From Flavobacterium sp. (lineage in GTDB: Bacteria; Bacteroidota; Bacteroidia; Flavobacteriales; Flavobacteriaceae), in the NCBI GenBank assembly GCA_023259675.1, contig JALRGT010000009.1:1-64000 (forward strand): a DNA stretch of 64,000 nt, written 5' to 3'. The notes beneath the pieces were generated by a model. That model worked only from the letters and a program-made list of their open reading frames with translations. It was not told where the DNA came from and searched no databases. Of the stretch, positions 33,374 to 43,626 are shown piece after piece (position 1 is the first letter of the stretch; each line of letters begins with the position of its first letter). The position numbers and the translations under genes are program-made.

Positions 33374-34480
33374 TTACTCTCCCTTCCCTTTGGGAAGGGT
33401 CGGGGATGGGATTACTTTTACTCCGTTATACAATTTTCCCTCGGCAGAAACGATATATTGTTCCTTTGCAGATAAACCGGATAATACTTCGACTTGATTG
33501 CCAAATGTTTTACCGGTACGTAACCATCTCAAGATAGCGGTGTTTCCGGTTCCAATGGTATATACTCCTCTCAATTGTCCATCATGAACTAAGGCACTTT
33601 CAGGAATTAAAATCGCATTGCTTGCTGTAGTTTGAACTTTGTTTTCAATTGGGAATTGTACATTGACAAACATTCCCGACAATACCGAAGGATTCGTTTT
33701 GTCTAAATTGATTTTTACCAAATATTGTCCTCCGGTATTCGTTGCCGATGAACTTACTTCACTTACTTTTCCAGTCAGTTTTTCATTAGATGATTTAACC
33801 AGAACTTGCACTTGCATTCCTTTTTGTATAGTTGTGATGTCATTTTCAGAAACCATTGCCGTTACCTGTAGTTTTGAAGCCCCTTCAATACTTACCAATG
33901 GCATCCCTGGATTGGCCATATCTCCTTCTTTTACAAAAGTATTGGTCACCACTCCCGAAAATGGAGCCGTAATATTCGAATAATTAAATTGGGCCACTAC
34001 TTCGTTACGCATTTGTTTGGCACCTTCCAGACCTGCTTTTGCCATTTCGTAACGAGCCGTCATGTCATCCAATTCTTTTTGGGAAGCACTTTGTTGTTTG
34101 AATAAATTCACGAAGCGTTCGTAATCTTTTTTGGCATTGTTGTAGCCCGCAGTTGCTTGTAAGATACTGGCATCAACCTGTGCTTTTTTGGCTTGTAAAT
34201 CGGTATTGTTGATGCTTACCAAGGTTTGTCCTGCGGTCACTTTTTGTCCCACTTTCACCTGAACTTTGGTTACATAGCCCATCATTCTCGTGCTTAAATT
34301 GGCACTGTTTTCAGCTTCTATTTTTCCGCTGGCAGTTACAAATTGATTATTTTCATTAGATGAAATTTCGCTTACTTTTACTGTAATTGCTGGTTCGGCC
34401 TTAATTGGTTCTTTTTTGTCGCCTCCGCATGAGGTTAAGAAAACGGCCGCTATGGAAAGGATTGCTATTATTTTTTTCAT
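33374..34480 (-). CDS. RND periplasmic adaptor lipoprotein
   Basis: 368 residues from MKKIIAILSIAAVFLTSC at 34480. The lipobox LTSC anchors it to the inner membrane. The barrel-sandwich halves (GYVTKVQVKVGQKVTAGQTLV and APFSGVVTNTFVKEGDMANPGMPLV) enclose a helical hairpin, and a beta-barrel and membrane-proximal domain follow. It links the RND pump and TolC channel. The last 12 residues (IPSPTLPKGKGE) are translated from the repeat at 33378-33411, an unusual foreign tail. The start at 34513 was rejected because it precedes the signal peptide. Confidence 0.9.
   Translation of the reverse strand: MKKIIAILSIAAVFLTSCGGDKKEPIKAEPAITVKVSEISSNENNQFVTASGKIEAENSANLSTRMMGYVTKVQVKVGQKVTAGQTLVSINNTDLQAKKAQVDASILQATAGYNNAKKDYERFVNLFKQQSASQKELDDMTARYEMAKAGLEGAKQMRNEVVAQFNYSNITAPFSGVVTNTFVKEGDMANPGMPLVSIEGASKLQVTAMVSENDITTIQKGMQVQVLVKSSNEKLTGKVSEVSSSATNTGGQYLVKINLDKTNPSVLSGMFVNVQFPIENKVQTTASNAILIPESALVHDGQLRGVYTIGTGNTAILRWLRTGKTFGNQVEVLSGLSAKEQYIVSAEGKLYNGVKVIPSPTLPKGKGE
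33378..33411. repeat. GC-rich palindromic repeat coding the C-terminus of the RND adaptor
   Basis: CTCTCCCTTCCC-TTT-GGGAAGGG followed by TCGGGGATGGG. It is read in frame as IPSPTLPKGKGE and stop. Confidence 0.85.
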
Positions 34481-34523
34481 GATTTTTATATTGATTATTT
34501 TGTGTCTTTTCAATTATTATTTG

Positions 34524-34556
34524 CTACTCACTTTTTACTTCTCACTACTCACTTTT
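34524..34556. repeat. 12-bp direct repeat between TolC and adaptor genes
   Basis: CTACTCACTTTT occurs at 34524-34535 and 34545-34556 with a related CTTCTCA unit between them. It resembles the short tandem spacer at the end of trpC. Confidence 0.75.
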
Positions 34557-34559
34557 CAA

Positions 34560-35876
34560 CTAGTTCGTTAAAAACTGTAAATATTCCTGAGTGAAATTGT
34601 ATTCGAAAACCGCTTGTAGATACTCTAGTTCTTTTTGAGCCATTTGAGTTTCTGATTGCAATAAATCGGTTGTTTTTTCTAAACCTTGTTGGAAACGATT
34701 GCTTCGAATTCGGTATGCTTCCTGAGATTGTTCCAACGCTAATTGGGAAAGACTCACTTTGTTTTCGGCATCATTCAATTGACGATTGGTTTTATTTAAA
34801 TCCAGTTGGCTTTGTGCTTTGTACTGTTGGTTCTCTATCGCTGACTTTTGATAATCGGCTTTGGATTTTTCCAGTTTTCCAATGGTTTTATACCCATCAA
34901 AAACGGACCATGATAATTGTGCGCCCACCAAATATCCTTTGGCATTCATTCCTAAAAAAGTGTTGTCGTACAATTCATAACTTCCAAAAGCATTCAATCT
35001 TGGTAGGAAATTCATTTTATTGGATTGAAGCATTTTTTGGTAGGCTTCGGCTGATTTGTCCATAGCCTGAATGTCTTTTCTGTTGCTAGAAAGGGAGGTG
35101 TTGAAAGATTCAATTACAATCTTGTTTTCTAAGGTTTCAATAGGTTTGAACACTTTATTGGCTGTGTCTTCATTCAGAAGAAAACCTAAATAATCGGAAG
35201 CATTTTGCACATTACTTTTAGCATACTGCAACTGATTTTTAATTTCGTTGACACGTACCTGAACCGAAAGTAAATCGGTTTTTTGTAGCATTCCCTGTTT
35301 GAAGTAATTTTCAATTAATTTCAAATTGGCTTGAGCTGTAGTATTGGCTTTTTCTAAGACTGTAACCGCCTGATAGGCCAATTGCAATTGCATGAATCCT
35401 TTGTTGACTTCGAGTTCTAAATATTCTTTAGTACGTTCGGTTTGTAATTGGTACGCTTCCATTTTTGCTTTGGCAGCCTGTCTGCCGTACATTCCATCAA
35501 CATTTATTAAGGGTTGTAAAACTTCAATTTTGGTAGCGAAATTTTGAGTTTTAGCAGGATTATTCAATAAGGCAGGATTAAAATCAGCAGCTGTTAGAAT
35601 TTCCTGATTCAATTTAGATCCAAAAGCCATTAATGGATTGGTGGTTGAAATTGCCGTATGCGAAGCAGTAATACTTGGTAAAAACAAAGCATTCGATTGT
35701 CGGTAATCGGCTTTTGCTGATTTGTATTCTTGATTGGCAATTTTAATTTGTAAATTATTATCCAAAACTTTAGTCGCTATGTCTTTTTTCGAAATAGCAA
35801 TAGTGTCCTGACTAATTCCACTCCAAGTGATGGAGAGCATTCCAAATAATAGTAATTGATTTATTTTCTTCATCAT
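34560..35876 (-). CDS. TolC-family outer-membrane channel of the RND system
   Basis: 438 residues from MMKKINQLLLFGMLSITWSGISQ at 35876 (a second ATG at 35873 is equally possible). The upstream frame to 35933 crosses the promoter and is rejected. Signal peptide, then two TolC repeats with long coiled-coil helices. SNRKDIQAMDKSAEAYQKMLQSNKMNFLPRL is the conserved block of the second repeat. First gene of the operon TolC-adaptor-RND-small protein-DUF2892, which is preceded by a Crp/Fnr-type site. Confidence 0.88.
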   Translation of the reverse strand: MMKKINQLLLFGMLSITWSGISQDTIAISKKDIATKVLDNNLQIKIANQEYKSAKADYRQSNALFLPSITASHTAISTTNPLMAFGSKLNQEILTAADFNPALLNNPAKTQNFATKIEVLQPLINVDGMYGRQAAKAKMEAYQLQTERTKEYLELEVNKGFMQLQLAYQAVTVLEKANTTAQANLKLIENYFKQGMLQKTDLLSVQVRVNEIKNQLQYAKSNVQNASDYLGFLLNEDTANKVFKPIETLENKIVIESFNTSLSSNRKDIQAMDKSAEAYQKMLQSNKMNFLPRLNAFGSYELYDNTFLGMNAKGYLVGAQLSWSVFDGYKTIGKLEKSKADYQKSAIENQQYKAQSQLDLNKTNRQLNDAENKVSLSQLALEQSQEAYRIRSNRFQQGLEKTTDLLQSETQMAQKELEYLQAVFEYNFTQEYLQFLTN

Positions 35877-35896
35877 GTTTATTTCTAATGTTGGCA

Positions 35897-35940
35897 CAAA
35901 GATAAATTCACAGAGAAGGGTACACAGTAACATAAGTCAC
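35897..35940 (-). promoter_or_regulatory. Crp/Fnr-type class II promoter of the RND efflux operon
   Basis: The palindrome GTAACATAAGTCAC lies at 35927-35940, and TATCTTTG (-7) on the minus strand occupies 35904-35897. The gap between the palindrome and TTTG is 26 bases, identical to the promoters at 54006-54049 and 57456-57499. Confidence 0.8.
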
Positions 35941-36047
35941 ACTAGAAAAAGAAATTGGGTTTAGGATAGATTTAAAGTTAAATACTTGTTATTATTAAGT
36001 TAAAATTTACTATTTTTATATTTATATGAACTGATTCATTGCATTTT

Positions 36048-38147
36048 ATGAATATGAAAGAAGAATTACCATCATATGAGGAATTAAATCGGTTGAAATA
36101 TTTGTTTCAAAATTTAATTGAGAATGAGTCTGGAGTGTATTGGGTTAATAATTTAGAGACTTTTCAAACCTTGTACATAAGCCCGTCTTATGAGACAGTT
36201 TGGAAGCGGAAATGTATAGATCTTTATGAAAATCCATCCGATTTTATCAATTCAATTCATCCCGACGATCTACCTGCTTTGTATAAAGCCTATGAAAATA
36301 TAACGACACTTTCCCGTTTAGAAATATCTTATAGAATCATTCGACCTGATGGAGATATTCGATGGATAATGGCTAAAATTAATGTCATTCTTGATAACGA
36401 AGGAAACAAAATAGAATATGGTTTTGCTGAAGATATCACTGATTTTAAGATTTCGGAAGAATTGTATTTAGAAAATGAGAGTTTTTTTAATGAAACACAA
36501 AATATTTCCAATCTTGGAACTTATAAAGTTAATATTGAGTCCAAAATCTGGACCAGGTCTAAGGCATTAGATAAAATATTTGGAATTAATTCGGAAGAGG
36601 AATTTACTACCGAAAAATGGTTTTCACTAGTTCATCCTGATTTTAAAGATGATTTATTGATCTACTTGGAAGAGGAAGTATTTGGTAGAAATCTTCCTTT
36701 CAACAGGGAATATAAAATTATTAGGGCAAATGATAATAAGGAGCGATGGGTACATGGCAAAGGATTTATAAAAAGAGAAAATAATGAGAATCCTAATATA
36801 GTTGTCGGGTCGATTAGAGATATTACGCAACGTAAATTCATGGAAATTGAGTTGACATTGGCAAAAGAAAAAGCAGAAAAAAATGAAAGGAATTTGCTTT
36901 TAAAAAATGAAGAATATGAATTGATTAATGAGAAACTTCAACAAATCAATAAAGAATTACTGATAGCCAAAGAACAAGCCGAAGCGGCCAATAAATCCAA
37001 ATCGGAATTTTTGGCCAATATGAGTCATGAAATTCGAACGCCTTTAAATGGAATTGTTGGGTTTACCGAGTTATTGATGAAAACCAATCTAGAGACCAAT
37101 CAAAAAGAATATATGCTGACTGTCAAAGAATCGGCTAATACTTTAATGGAAATTATAAATGATGTTTTAGATTTTTCAAAAATTGAATCCGGAAAATTAG
37201 AACTTCATATTGAAGAAATTGATTTATATGAATTGGTAAATCAAATCGTTGATTTATTTAAATACCAAGCACAGCAAGCACTAATAGAATTGTTATTAAC
37301 GATAGATTCTAAAGTCCCTCGTTTTGTTTTGGCTGATTCGTTACGGTTAAAACAAATCTTGGTGAATTTGGTTGGCAATTCCTTGAAATTTACAACCAAA
37401 GGTAAGATAGAATTAATTATCACTCAGGTTAGCGTTCTAAAAAATAATCTTTCAGAAATAAAATTTTCCGTAAAAGATACCGGAATAGGTATCAAAGAAG
37501 CCAATCAGAAAAAGATATTTAATTCATTTGAACAAGAAGACAGTTCTACGACGCGTAGATTTGGTGGTTCGGGATTGGGTTTGACCATTTCGAATCAGCT
37601 TTTAGGATTGAGTAACAGCAAATTAAATCTGATTAGTAAATACGGAGAAGGAAGTCATTTTTTCTTTACTTTAAAATTTAAAATACCTGCAAAAAAAGAA
37701 GGGGAAGGAGTCATTTCAGATGATTGTTTTAATGACGAATTGATTTCTATTGTTAATAACTCAGAGTCTTTTAAAATTTTAATTGTTGAAGATAACAAAA
37801 TCAACATGCTGTTAGCCAAAACATTGGTTAAAAAAATTATTCCCAACAGTATTATCTATGAATCATTTGATGGACAGGATGGAGTTCAAAAAGCCAATGA
37901 AACTGTTCCGCATTTAATTTTAATGGATATGCAAATGCCGGTTATGAATGGTTGTGAAGCGACTGTTAAAATTCGAAGTTGTAAGTCATTGAGTACTATT
38001 CCGATAATTGCTTTGACTGCTGGAATAATGAATGGCGAGAAAGAAGAATGTATTAAATCAGGGATGGATGATTATGTATCTAAACCGATTATAGCCAAAG
38101 AACTCCAACAAGTATTGATTAAGTGGGTTGGTAATTCTATTTATTAG
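36048..38147 (+). CDS. PAS-domain hybrid histidine kinase with receiver domain
   Basis: 699 residues from the ATG at 36048 (a TTG nine bases upstream is rejected). Two PAS domains cover about residues 15-125 and 130-265, with a coiled-coil linker. HisKA has [15 protein letters not shown] with phospho-acceptor His327. HATPase_c contains GNSLKFT (N box) and FGGSGLGL (G2 box). The C-terminal receiver has phospho-acceptor Asp627 in LMDMQMP and Lys near YVSKP. No membrane segment and no DNA-binding output domain, so it is a cytosolic hybrid kinase. Confidence 0.9.
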   Translation: MNMKEELPSYEELNRLKYLFQNLIENESGVYWVNNLETFQTLYISPSYETVWKRKCIDLYENPSDFINSIHPDDLPALYKAYENITTLSRLEISYRIIRPDGDIRWIMAKINVILDNEGNKIEYGFAEDITDFKISEELYLENESFFNETQNISNLGTYKVNIESKIWTRSKALDKIFGINSEEEFTTEKWFSLVHPDFKDDLLIYLEEEVFGRNLPFNREYKIIRANDNKERWVHGKGFIKRENNENPNIVVGSIRDITQRKFMEIELTLAKEKAEKNERNLLLKNEEYELINEKLQQINKELLIAKEQAEAANKSKSEFLANMSHEIRTPLNGIVGFTELLMKTNLETNQKEYMLTVKESANTLMEIINDVLDFSKIESGKLELHIEEIDLYELVNQIVDLFKYQAQQALIELLLTIDSKVPRFVLADSLRLKQILVNLVGNSLKFTTKGKIELIITQVSVLKNNLSEIKFSVKDTGIGIKEANQKKIFNSFEQEDSSTTRRFGGSGLGLTISNQLLGLSNSKLNLISKYGEGSHFFFTLKFKIPAKKEGEGVISDDCFNDELISIVNNSESFKILIVEDNKINMLLAKTLVKKIIPNSIIYESFDGQDGVQKANETVPHLILMDMQMPVMNGCEATVKIRSCKSLSTIPIIALTAGIMNGEKEECIKSGMDDYVSKPIIAKELQQVLIKWVGNSIY

Positions 38148-38412
38148 ATTAATGATGTCGATTGTTTGTTAAGTGCTTTATTCCTTTTTTTGTTTGAATG
38201 TAAATCAAGTTATCCATCTTAAGGTATTGTTATTCTTTCTAGAAAAAAACATCTATTTTTAAAGCAAAGTACTAAATAAATATAAAAATTAATATTGAGT
38301 TATATTATTGAGAATATCTTATATTTATAGGGTTTTACTAATAGCAATACGGTTGAATTAGAAATATAACAATATAAACAAAAAAAGACAGGAATAAAGC
38401 ACAATTACAAAT

Positions 38413-41400
38413 ATGAAATTAAATACTGGCAAGCATACGACTAATAGAAATTCCCAAATCTTAAAAGTCTATTCAAAAAGTTATGAGCCTAAGGTTGCCG
38501 ATGAAAAATTCCCAATAGTAGGTATTGGAGCTTCAGCAGGTGGTTTGGAAGCGTTTGAATTGTTTTTTAATAATTTGCCCATAACCACTGGAATGGCTTT
38601 TGTGATTATTCAACATCTCGATCCTAACCATGAAGGAATCTTACCGGAATTAATCCAAAGAAAGACAGGAATGAAAGTTTTGCAGGCAAGTGATCGGTTA
38701 AAAGTGAAACCAAATAACGTATATGTAATTCCGCCTAATAAAAGTTTATCCATACTAAATGGAATATTACATCTGTTTGACCCCGTAGAAATCAGAGGAC
38801 TGCGATTGCCAATTGATATTTTCTTTCGTTCTCTTGCTGCCGATCGTAAAGAAAAAAGCGTAGGAATAATTTTGTCAGGAATGGGATCTGACGGCTGTCT
38901 TGGTATAAGGGCCATTAAAGAACAAAATGGGTTAGTGATGGTTCAAGAGCCTTCTTCCGCAAAATTTGACAGTATGCCCGCTAATGCAATCCGTGCAGTT
39001 ACCGTAGATATTATAGCTCCTGTTGAAGAATTACCAGCCAAACTTATTGAATTTTTGAAATTTTTCCCTATAAAAACAACAAAAATTGAGATAAAGGACA
39101 AAAGCAATATAGAGAAGATAGTAATCTTACTTCGGGATCAATCAGGACATGATTTCTCAATGTATAAAAAAAGTACTTTAATGCGCCGTATAGAGCGCCG
39201 AAAAGGTATCCACGGATTTGAAGATTTAAATAAATATGTTCGCTTTTTGCAGAAAAATCCAAGGGAAGTGGAACTTCTTTTTAATGAATTGCTGATTGGT
39301 GTTACGAGCTTTTTTCGCGACACTGCCGTTTGGAAAAAATTTAAAGAGGAAATTCTTCCTAATTACTTAAAAAATCTTCCCGATAATTACATGTTAAGGG
39401 CATGGGTAACTGCTTGTTCAACGGGCGAAGAGGCTTATTCATTAGCAATCCTTTTTAAAGAAGTTTTAAGTGAAATGGAAAATGATAGAGGGTTGTCATT
39501 ACAGATATTCGCTTCTGACATAGATATACACGCCATTGAAAAAGCACGCAAAGGTTTTTTTTCAAGTAATATTGTGGCAGATGTATCTCCTGAGCGCATC
39601 AACAAGTATTTTAAACCCGAAGCTGAAGGGTTTCGTGTGAATTCAGATATACGTGAAATGTTAGTTTTTGCGCCCCATGATTTGATTAAGGATCCACCTT
39701 TTACTAAATTGGATCTACTCACATGCCGCAATATGCTTATCTACATGGAGCCTCCATTGCAAAAAAAATTAATGGCATTGTTTAATTATAGTCTGAAACC
39801 AGACGGTATTATGTTACTCGGTACAGCAGAAACACTGGGACAAAATAACACTGATTTTGAAATAATAGATTCCAGATTGAAATTTTTTAAAAAAACAAAA
39901 ACCTCAAAATTAGCTGAATTTATAGATTTCCCAAGTTCCTTTAAAGGTGACAAAAAGAAATTGATTATGAATAAGCCTAAGCCTAAAATGACTGAAAACA
40001 TACAAACTTTAGCAGACCAACTTTTACTTCAAAGGTTTGCACCCGCCAGTGTTCTGGTTAACGAAAATGGAGATATTTTATATATTACGGGAAGGACAGG
40101 AAAATACCTTGAGCCTGTTGCAGGAAAGGCAAATTGGAACATTCATGCCATGGCTAGAGAAGGGTTACGTAATGTGCTTCCGGGGGCTTTTAGAAAAGCT
40201 AAAAAAACTTTTGAACCAGTTGTCATTTCTAAAATAAAGATCGGTAATGATGGCAGTTTTGTTCTTGCGGATGTAACACTTCAGCGAATTGAAAGTCCTG
40301 AAGAAATAAAAGGCATGATTTTCATTGTTTTTAATGAATTGCCCAAGATATTAGAATCTGATTCTTTGAATATGAAATCAAATATTCAATTTGGAAAGGA
40401 CGAGTTAAAGGAATTGGAAGCAGAATTAAAGCAAAGTAATATCGATCTTCAAATTACCCGAGAAGAAATGCAAACTTCCCAGGAAGAACTTAAATCATCT
40501 AATGAAGAGTTGCAATCTACCAATGAGGAATTGCAATCAACGAACGAAGAGCTTACAACTTCTAAAGAAGAAATGCAGAGCTTAAATGAAGAATTGCAAA
40601 CTATTAATGCAGAACTCCAAAGCAAATTAATTGATTTTGAACAGGCAAATAATGATATGAAAAATTTGCTTAACAGTACTGATATAGCGACTCTTTTTCT
40701 CGACATGGATTTAAATATTCGTAGATTTACTGATCCAGTTTGCAAAATATTTAAATTAAGAACATCAGATATTGGAAGGCCTTTTACCGATTTGGTAACC
40801 GAATTGGAATATCCGGAAATGAAATTACATGCGCTGGAAGTAATCAAGAATCTTACGCCAATACAAACGAAAGTTTCAACCAAAGATGGAAGATGGTTTT
40901 ATGTTAAGATCATACCCTATCGTACTTTGGATGACAGGATAGATGGATTGGTAATTACTTTTATAGATATTACTTCATCAAAAACAGCAGAAGAAGCACT
41001 TAATTACGAAAATAGATACCTTCGCTTATTTGAATCGACCAAAGACGGAATACTTATTCTTAATGCCGAAACTGGAAAAATTATTGATGTAAATCCATTT
41101 TTGATTAAAAAACTGGGCTATTCACATGAACAATTTTTGCAAAAAACAATTTGGGAAATTGGATTGTTTAAAGATATAAAAGTAAATAAAGATAAGTTTT
41201 TAGAATTGCAAAGTGAAAATTTTGTTCAATATGAAAATTTACCGCTTGAAACAGCAAATGGGAAAATAATTAATGTTGAGTTTGTCAGTACTGTTTTTGC
41301 CGTAAATAACAATAAGATAATTCAGTGTATCGTAAGAGAGATTGCTGATGAACAAAAGATAAATGATTCATTGATAATTTCTCCTGAATCTCATTATCGT

Positions 41401-41757
41401 CATCTTTTCGAATCCATAAATGAGGGAGTGCTATTCATCGACGCAAATGCTGGGACAGTAATTGACATTAATGAATATTTAATTAATCTATTAGGATATC
41501 CTAAGGAATATTTTTTTGAAAAACAAATTTGGGAAATGGAGTTTTTTAAGGCAATAGTTCCCAATAAAGATAAATTTTTGGAATTACAACAAAGAGAATT
41601 TATTAATTATGAAGATGTTCTCATTAAAGTTGCCAATGGTAATAAAATATTTATTGAATTCATTAGCAATATATATTACAAAGATTATGATAAGATAATT
41701 CAATGTTTTATTCATGAAGTGAACAAACCAAAGCTAACTAAAGCCAGTTTGAAATAA
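38413..41757 (+). CDS. CheB-CheR fusion with three PAS domains
   Basis: 1114 residues. The CheB methylesterase domain (about 33-215) has Ser41 in GIGASAGG, His68 and Asp160 as the catalytic triad. The CheR methyltransferase domain (about 230-510) has the SAM motif ACSTGEEAYSLAI. A coiled coil with repeated NEELQST heptads (665-740) follows, then a PAS (about 750-860) and two very similar tandem PAS domains (about 868-985 and 1000-1105). No histidine kinase is attached. No Che receptors or flagellar genes are present. The next gene carries the missing kinase. Confidence 0.9.
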   Translation: MKLNTGKHTTNRNSQILKVYSKSYEPKVADEKFPIVGIGASAGGLEAFELFFNNLPITTGMAFVIIQHLDPNHEGILPELIQRKTGMKVLQASDRLKVKPNNVYVIPPNKSLSILNGILHLFDPVEIRGLRLPIDIFFRSLAADRKEKSVGIILSGMGSDGCLGIRAIKEQNGLVMVQEPSSAKFDSMPANAIRAVTVDIIAPVEELPAKLIEFLKFFPIKTTKIEIKDKSNIEKIVILLRDQSGHDFSMYKKSTLMRRIERRKGIHGFEDLNKYVRFLQKNPREVELLFNELLIGVTSFFRDTAVWKKFKEEILPNYLKNLPDNYMLRAWVTACSTGEEAYSLAILFKEVLSEMENDRGLSLQIFASDIDIHAIEKARKGFFSSNIVADVSPERINKYFKPEAEGFRVNSDIREMLVFAPHDLIKDPPFTKLDLLTCRNMLIYMEPPLQKKLMALFNYSLKPDGIMLLGTAETLGQNNTDFEIIDSRLKFFKKTKTSKLAEFIDFPSSFKGDKKKLIMNKPKPKMTENIQTLADQLLLQRFAPASVLVNENGDILYITGRTGKYLEPVAGKANWNIHAMAREGLRNVLPGAFRKAKKTFEPVVISKIKIGNDGSFVLADVTLQRIESPEEIKGMIFIVFNELPKILESDSLNMKSNIQFGKDELKELEAELKQSNIDLQITREEMQTSQEELKSSNEELQSTNEELQSTNEELTTSKEEMQSLNEELQTINAELQSKLIDFEQANNDMKNLLNSTDIATLFLDMDLNIRRFTDPVCKIFKLRTSDIGRPFTDLVTELEYPEMKLHALEVIKNLTPIQTKVSTKDGRWFYVKIIPYRTLDDRIDGLVITFIDITSSKTAEEALNYENRYLRLFESTKDGILILNAETGKIIDVNPFLIKKLGYSHEQFLQKTIWEIGLFKDIKVNKDKFLELQSENFVQYENLPLETANGKIINVEFVSTVFAVNNNKIIQCIVREIADEQKINDSLIISPESHYRHLFESINEGVLFIDANAGTVIDINEYLINLLGYPKEYFFEKQIWEMEFFKAIVPNKDKFLELQQREFINYEDVLIKVANGNKIFIEFISNIYYKDYDKIIQCFIHEVNKPKLTKASLK

Positions 41758-41825
41758 GCAAAAAAAAATGATTTTTTCTATAATATGTCAAATGATAAAC
41801 AGTATTTTAATAACAGTAAGAAATC

Positions 41826-43568
41826 ATGAAAAATTTAGTGGACAAATTAAAAGTAGCTCAACTTCTTCGAGAAAAAGCCGAAAAAAGTCTTAAGATAAAA
41901 ATTTCAAAAATGAAATTGAATATATCAGAAGTTGAAGCAATGAGACTTTTTCATGAGCTAGAAGTGCATCAAATTGAACTGGAAATGCAAAATGATGAAC
42001 TTTTGTTTGCTATTGAGCAAACAGAAATAGCGACTGAAAAATTTATCGAATTATATGATTTTTTACCTTCAGCCTACTTTAATCTCTCTAAAGAAGGGAA
42101 TGTGATTTCTGTAAATTTGTCCGGTTCACAATTGTTAGGGAAAGAACGGATTAATTTAATTAACAGTCGACTCGGTTTTTTTATTTCAGATGACACCAAA
42201 CCTGTTTTTAATCTTTTTTTGGAGAAAGTATTTGAAAATAAAATAAAAGAATCATGTGAAGTCGTTTTACTTTCTGATGAAGCTAAACCCAGTTATATAT
42301 TATTTACAGGCAGGATATCTGAGGATAATAATCAATGCCACATAATTGGGTTAGATATTACCGAAAGAAAATTGATCGAAATGGAATTATTAAAGGCTAA
42401 AAGCGAATCACAGGCAGCAAATAAGGCCAAAACGGATTTTCTGGCAAATATGAGTCATGAGATACGAACACCATTAAATGGAATAATTGGTTTTACAGAT
42501 TTATTAATGAAATCCAATCTGGATGACATTCAAAAGATATACATGTCCACCATTAACGAATCAGCCAATACATTGATTCATATTGTTAATGAAGTTTTAG
42601 ATTTTTCTAAAATTGAGGCAGGTAAATTTGAACTTGAAATTGCCGAAACAAATCTTTTTGAGTTATTGAATCAGGTCATAAATTTATTTAAATATCAAAC
42701 TATGCAAAAAAAAATAGATTTGATATTAAATATAGATGATAATGTTACCCAATTTATTAAAGCCGATGGGATAAGGCTAAAACAAGTATTGGTGAATTTA
42801 TTAAGTAATGCCTTGAAATTCATAAATTCCGGAGCGATTACTTTGGACGTTAATGAAACCCCTTCCTCAAATAAATGTTATTCAACAATTAACTTTTCAG
42901 TTAAAGATACAGGCATAGGAATAGAAGAAAGCAATAGAGAAAAAATATTTGAATCTTTTATTCAAGGTGACACTTCAACCAGCAGACGGTTTGGAGGTAC
43001 GGGATTGGGACTGACTATTTCAAATCAACTTCTTTATTTAATGGGGAGTAAGTTGAATTTAAAGAGTAAATTAGGGCAGGGAAGTAATTTTTTCTTTACC
43101 GTTAAATTCAAAAGAGTATGTCATAAAGGAATTAGTGCAGTTGGATGTAATGATCTTGAAAATGATGATGAAAAAAATCTTTTAGAAAATTTAAATTATA
43201 ATAAAATTTTAATAGTAGAGGATAATAAAATTAATATGTTTTTAGCCAAGACACTGATAAAAAGAATAATTCCTAATTGTAAAATAATTGAAGCTATAGA
43301 TGGAAATGAAGCCGTCGAAAAATATAGTATGGAACAACCGGATATCATATTAATGGATATTCAGATGCCCAACAAAAATGGCTATGAAGCCACAGATGAG
43401 ATAAGAAAAATTAATGTTTCTAAAAATACCCCAATAATTGCCCTAACAGCAGGAATATTAAAAGAAGAAAAAGAAAAATGTTTCGAATCGGGGATGGATG
43501 ATTATTTACCAAAGCCAATTATCCTTTCAGATTTGGAGGAAATATTGCACAAGTGGAATAATAAATAG
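41826..43568 (+). CDS. PAS hybrid histidine kinase paired with the CheB/CheR fusion
   Basis: 580 residues: an N-terminal helical segment (LFHELEVHQIELEMQNDEL, typical after CheB/CheR-PAS proteins), one PAS (about 75-190), HisKA with His211 in [15 protein letters not shown], HATPase_c with NALKF and FGGTGLGL, and a receiver with Asp511 in LMDIQMP. The gene lies 68 bases after the CheB/CheR gene on the same strand. Its catalytic core is closely similar to the kinase at 36048-38147, so the two are recent paralogues. Confidence 0.9.
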   Translation: MKNLVDKLKVAQLLREKAEKSLKIKISKMKLNISEVEAMRLFHELEVHQIELEMQNDELLFAIEQTEIATEKFIELYDFLPSAYFNLSKEGNVISVNLSGSQLLGKERINLINSRLGFFISDDTKPVFNLFLEKVFENKIKESCEVVLLSDEAKPSYILFTGRISEDNNQCHIIGLDITERKLIEMELLKAKSESQAANKAKTDFLANMSHEIRTPLNGIIGFTDLLMKSNLDDIQKIYMSTINESANTLIHIVNEVLDFSKIEAGKFELEIAETNLFELLNQVINLFKYQTMQKKIDLILNIDDNVTQFIKADGIRLKQVLVNLLSNALKFINSGAITLDVNETPSSNKCYSTINFSVKDTGIGIEESNREKIFESFIQGDTSTSRRFGGTGLGLTISNQLLYLMGSKLNLKSKLGQGSNFFFTVKFKRVCHKGISAVGCNDLENDDEKNLLENLNYNKILIVEDNKINMFLAKTLIKRIIPNCKIIEAIDGNEAVEKYSMEQPDIILMDIQMPNKNGYEATDEIRKINVSKNTPIIALTAGILKEEKEKCFESGMDDYLPKPIILSDLEEILHKWNNK

Positions 43569-43626
43569 TTTTGGACTTGATTTGAGACTACATTTTAAAT
43601 TATTGTTTGAAAGTTTTGTTGGTTCA

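Noticed and set aside
30065..35876. Assignment of the RND system as a copper/silver (CusA) pump
   Set aside because: The methionine clusters and HME-type signatures of CusA are not evident. The REEEPQI and VVDDSIIIAEN regions fit a broad Bacteroidota RND group of unknown substrate.
43569..43626. Terminator between the second kinase and the ABC permease gene
   Set aside because: No stem-loop of meaningful length was found in this convergent 58-base gap.
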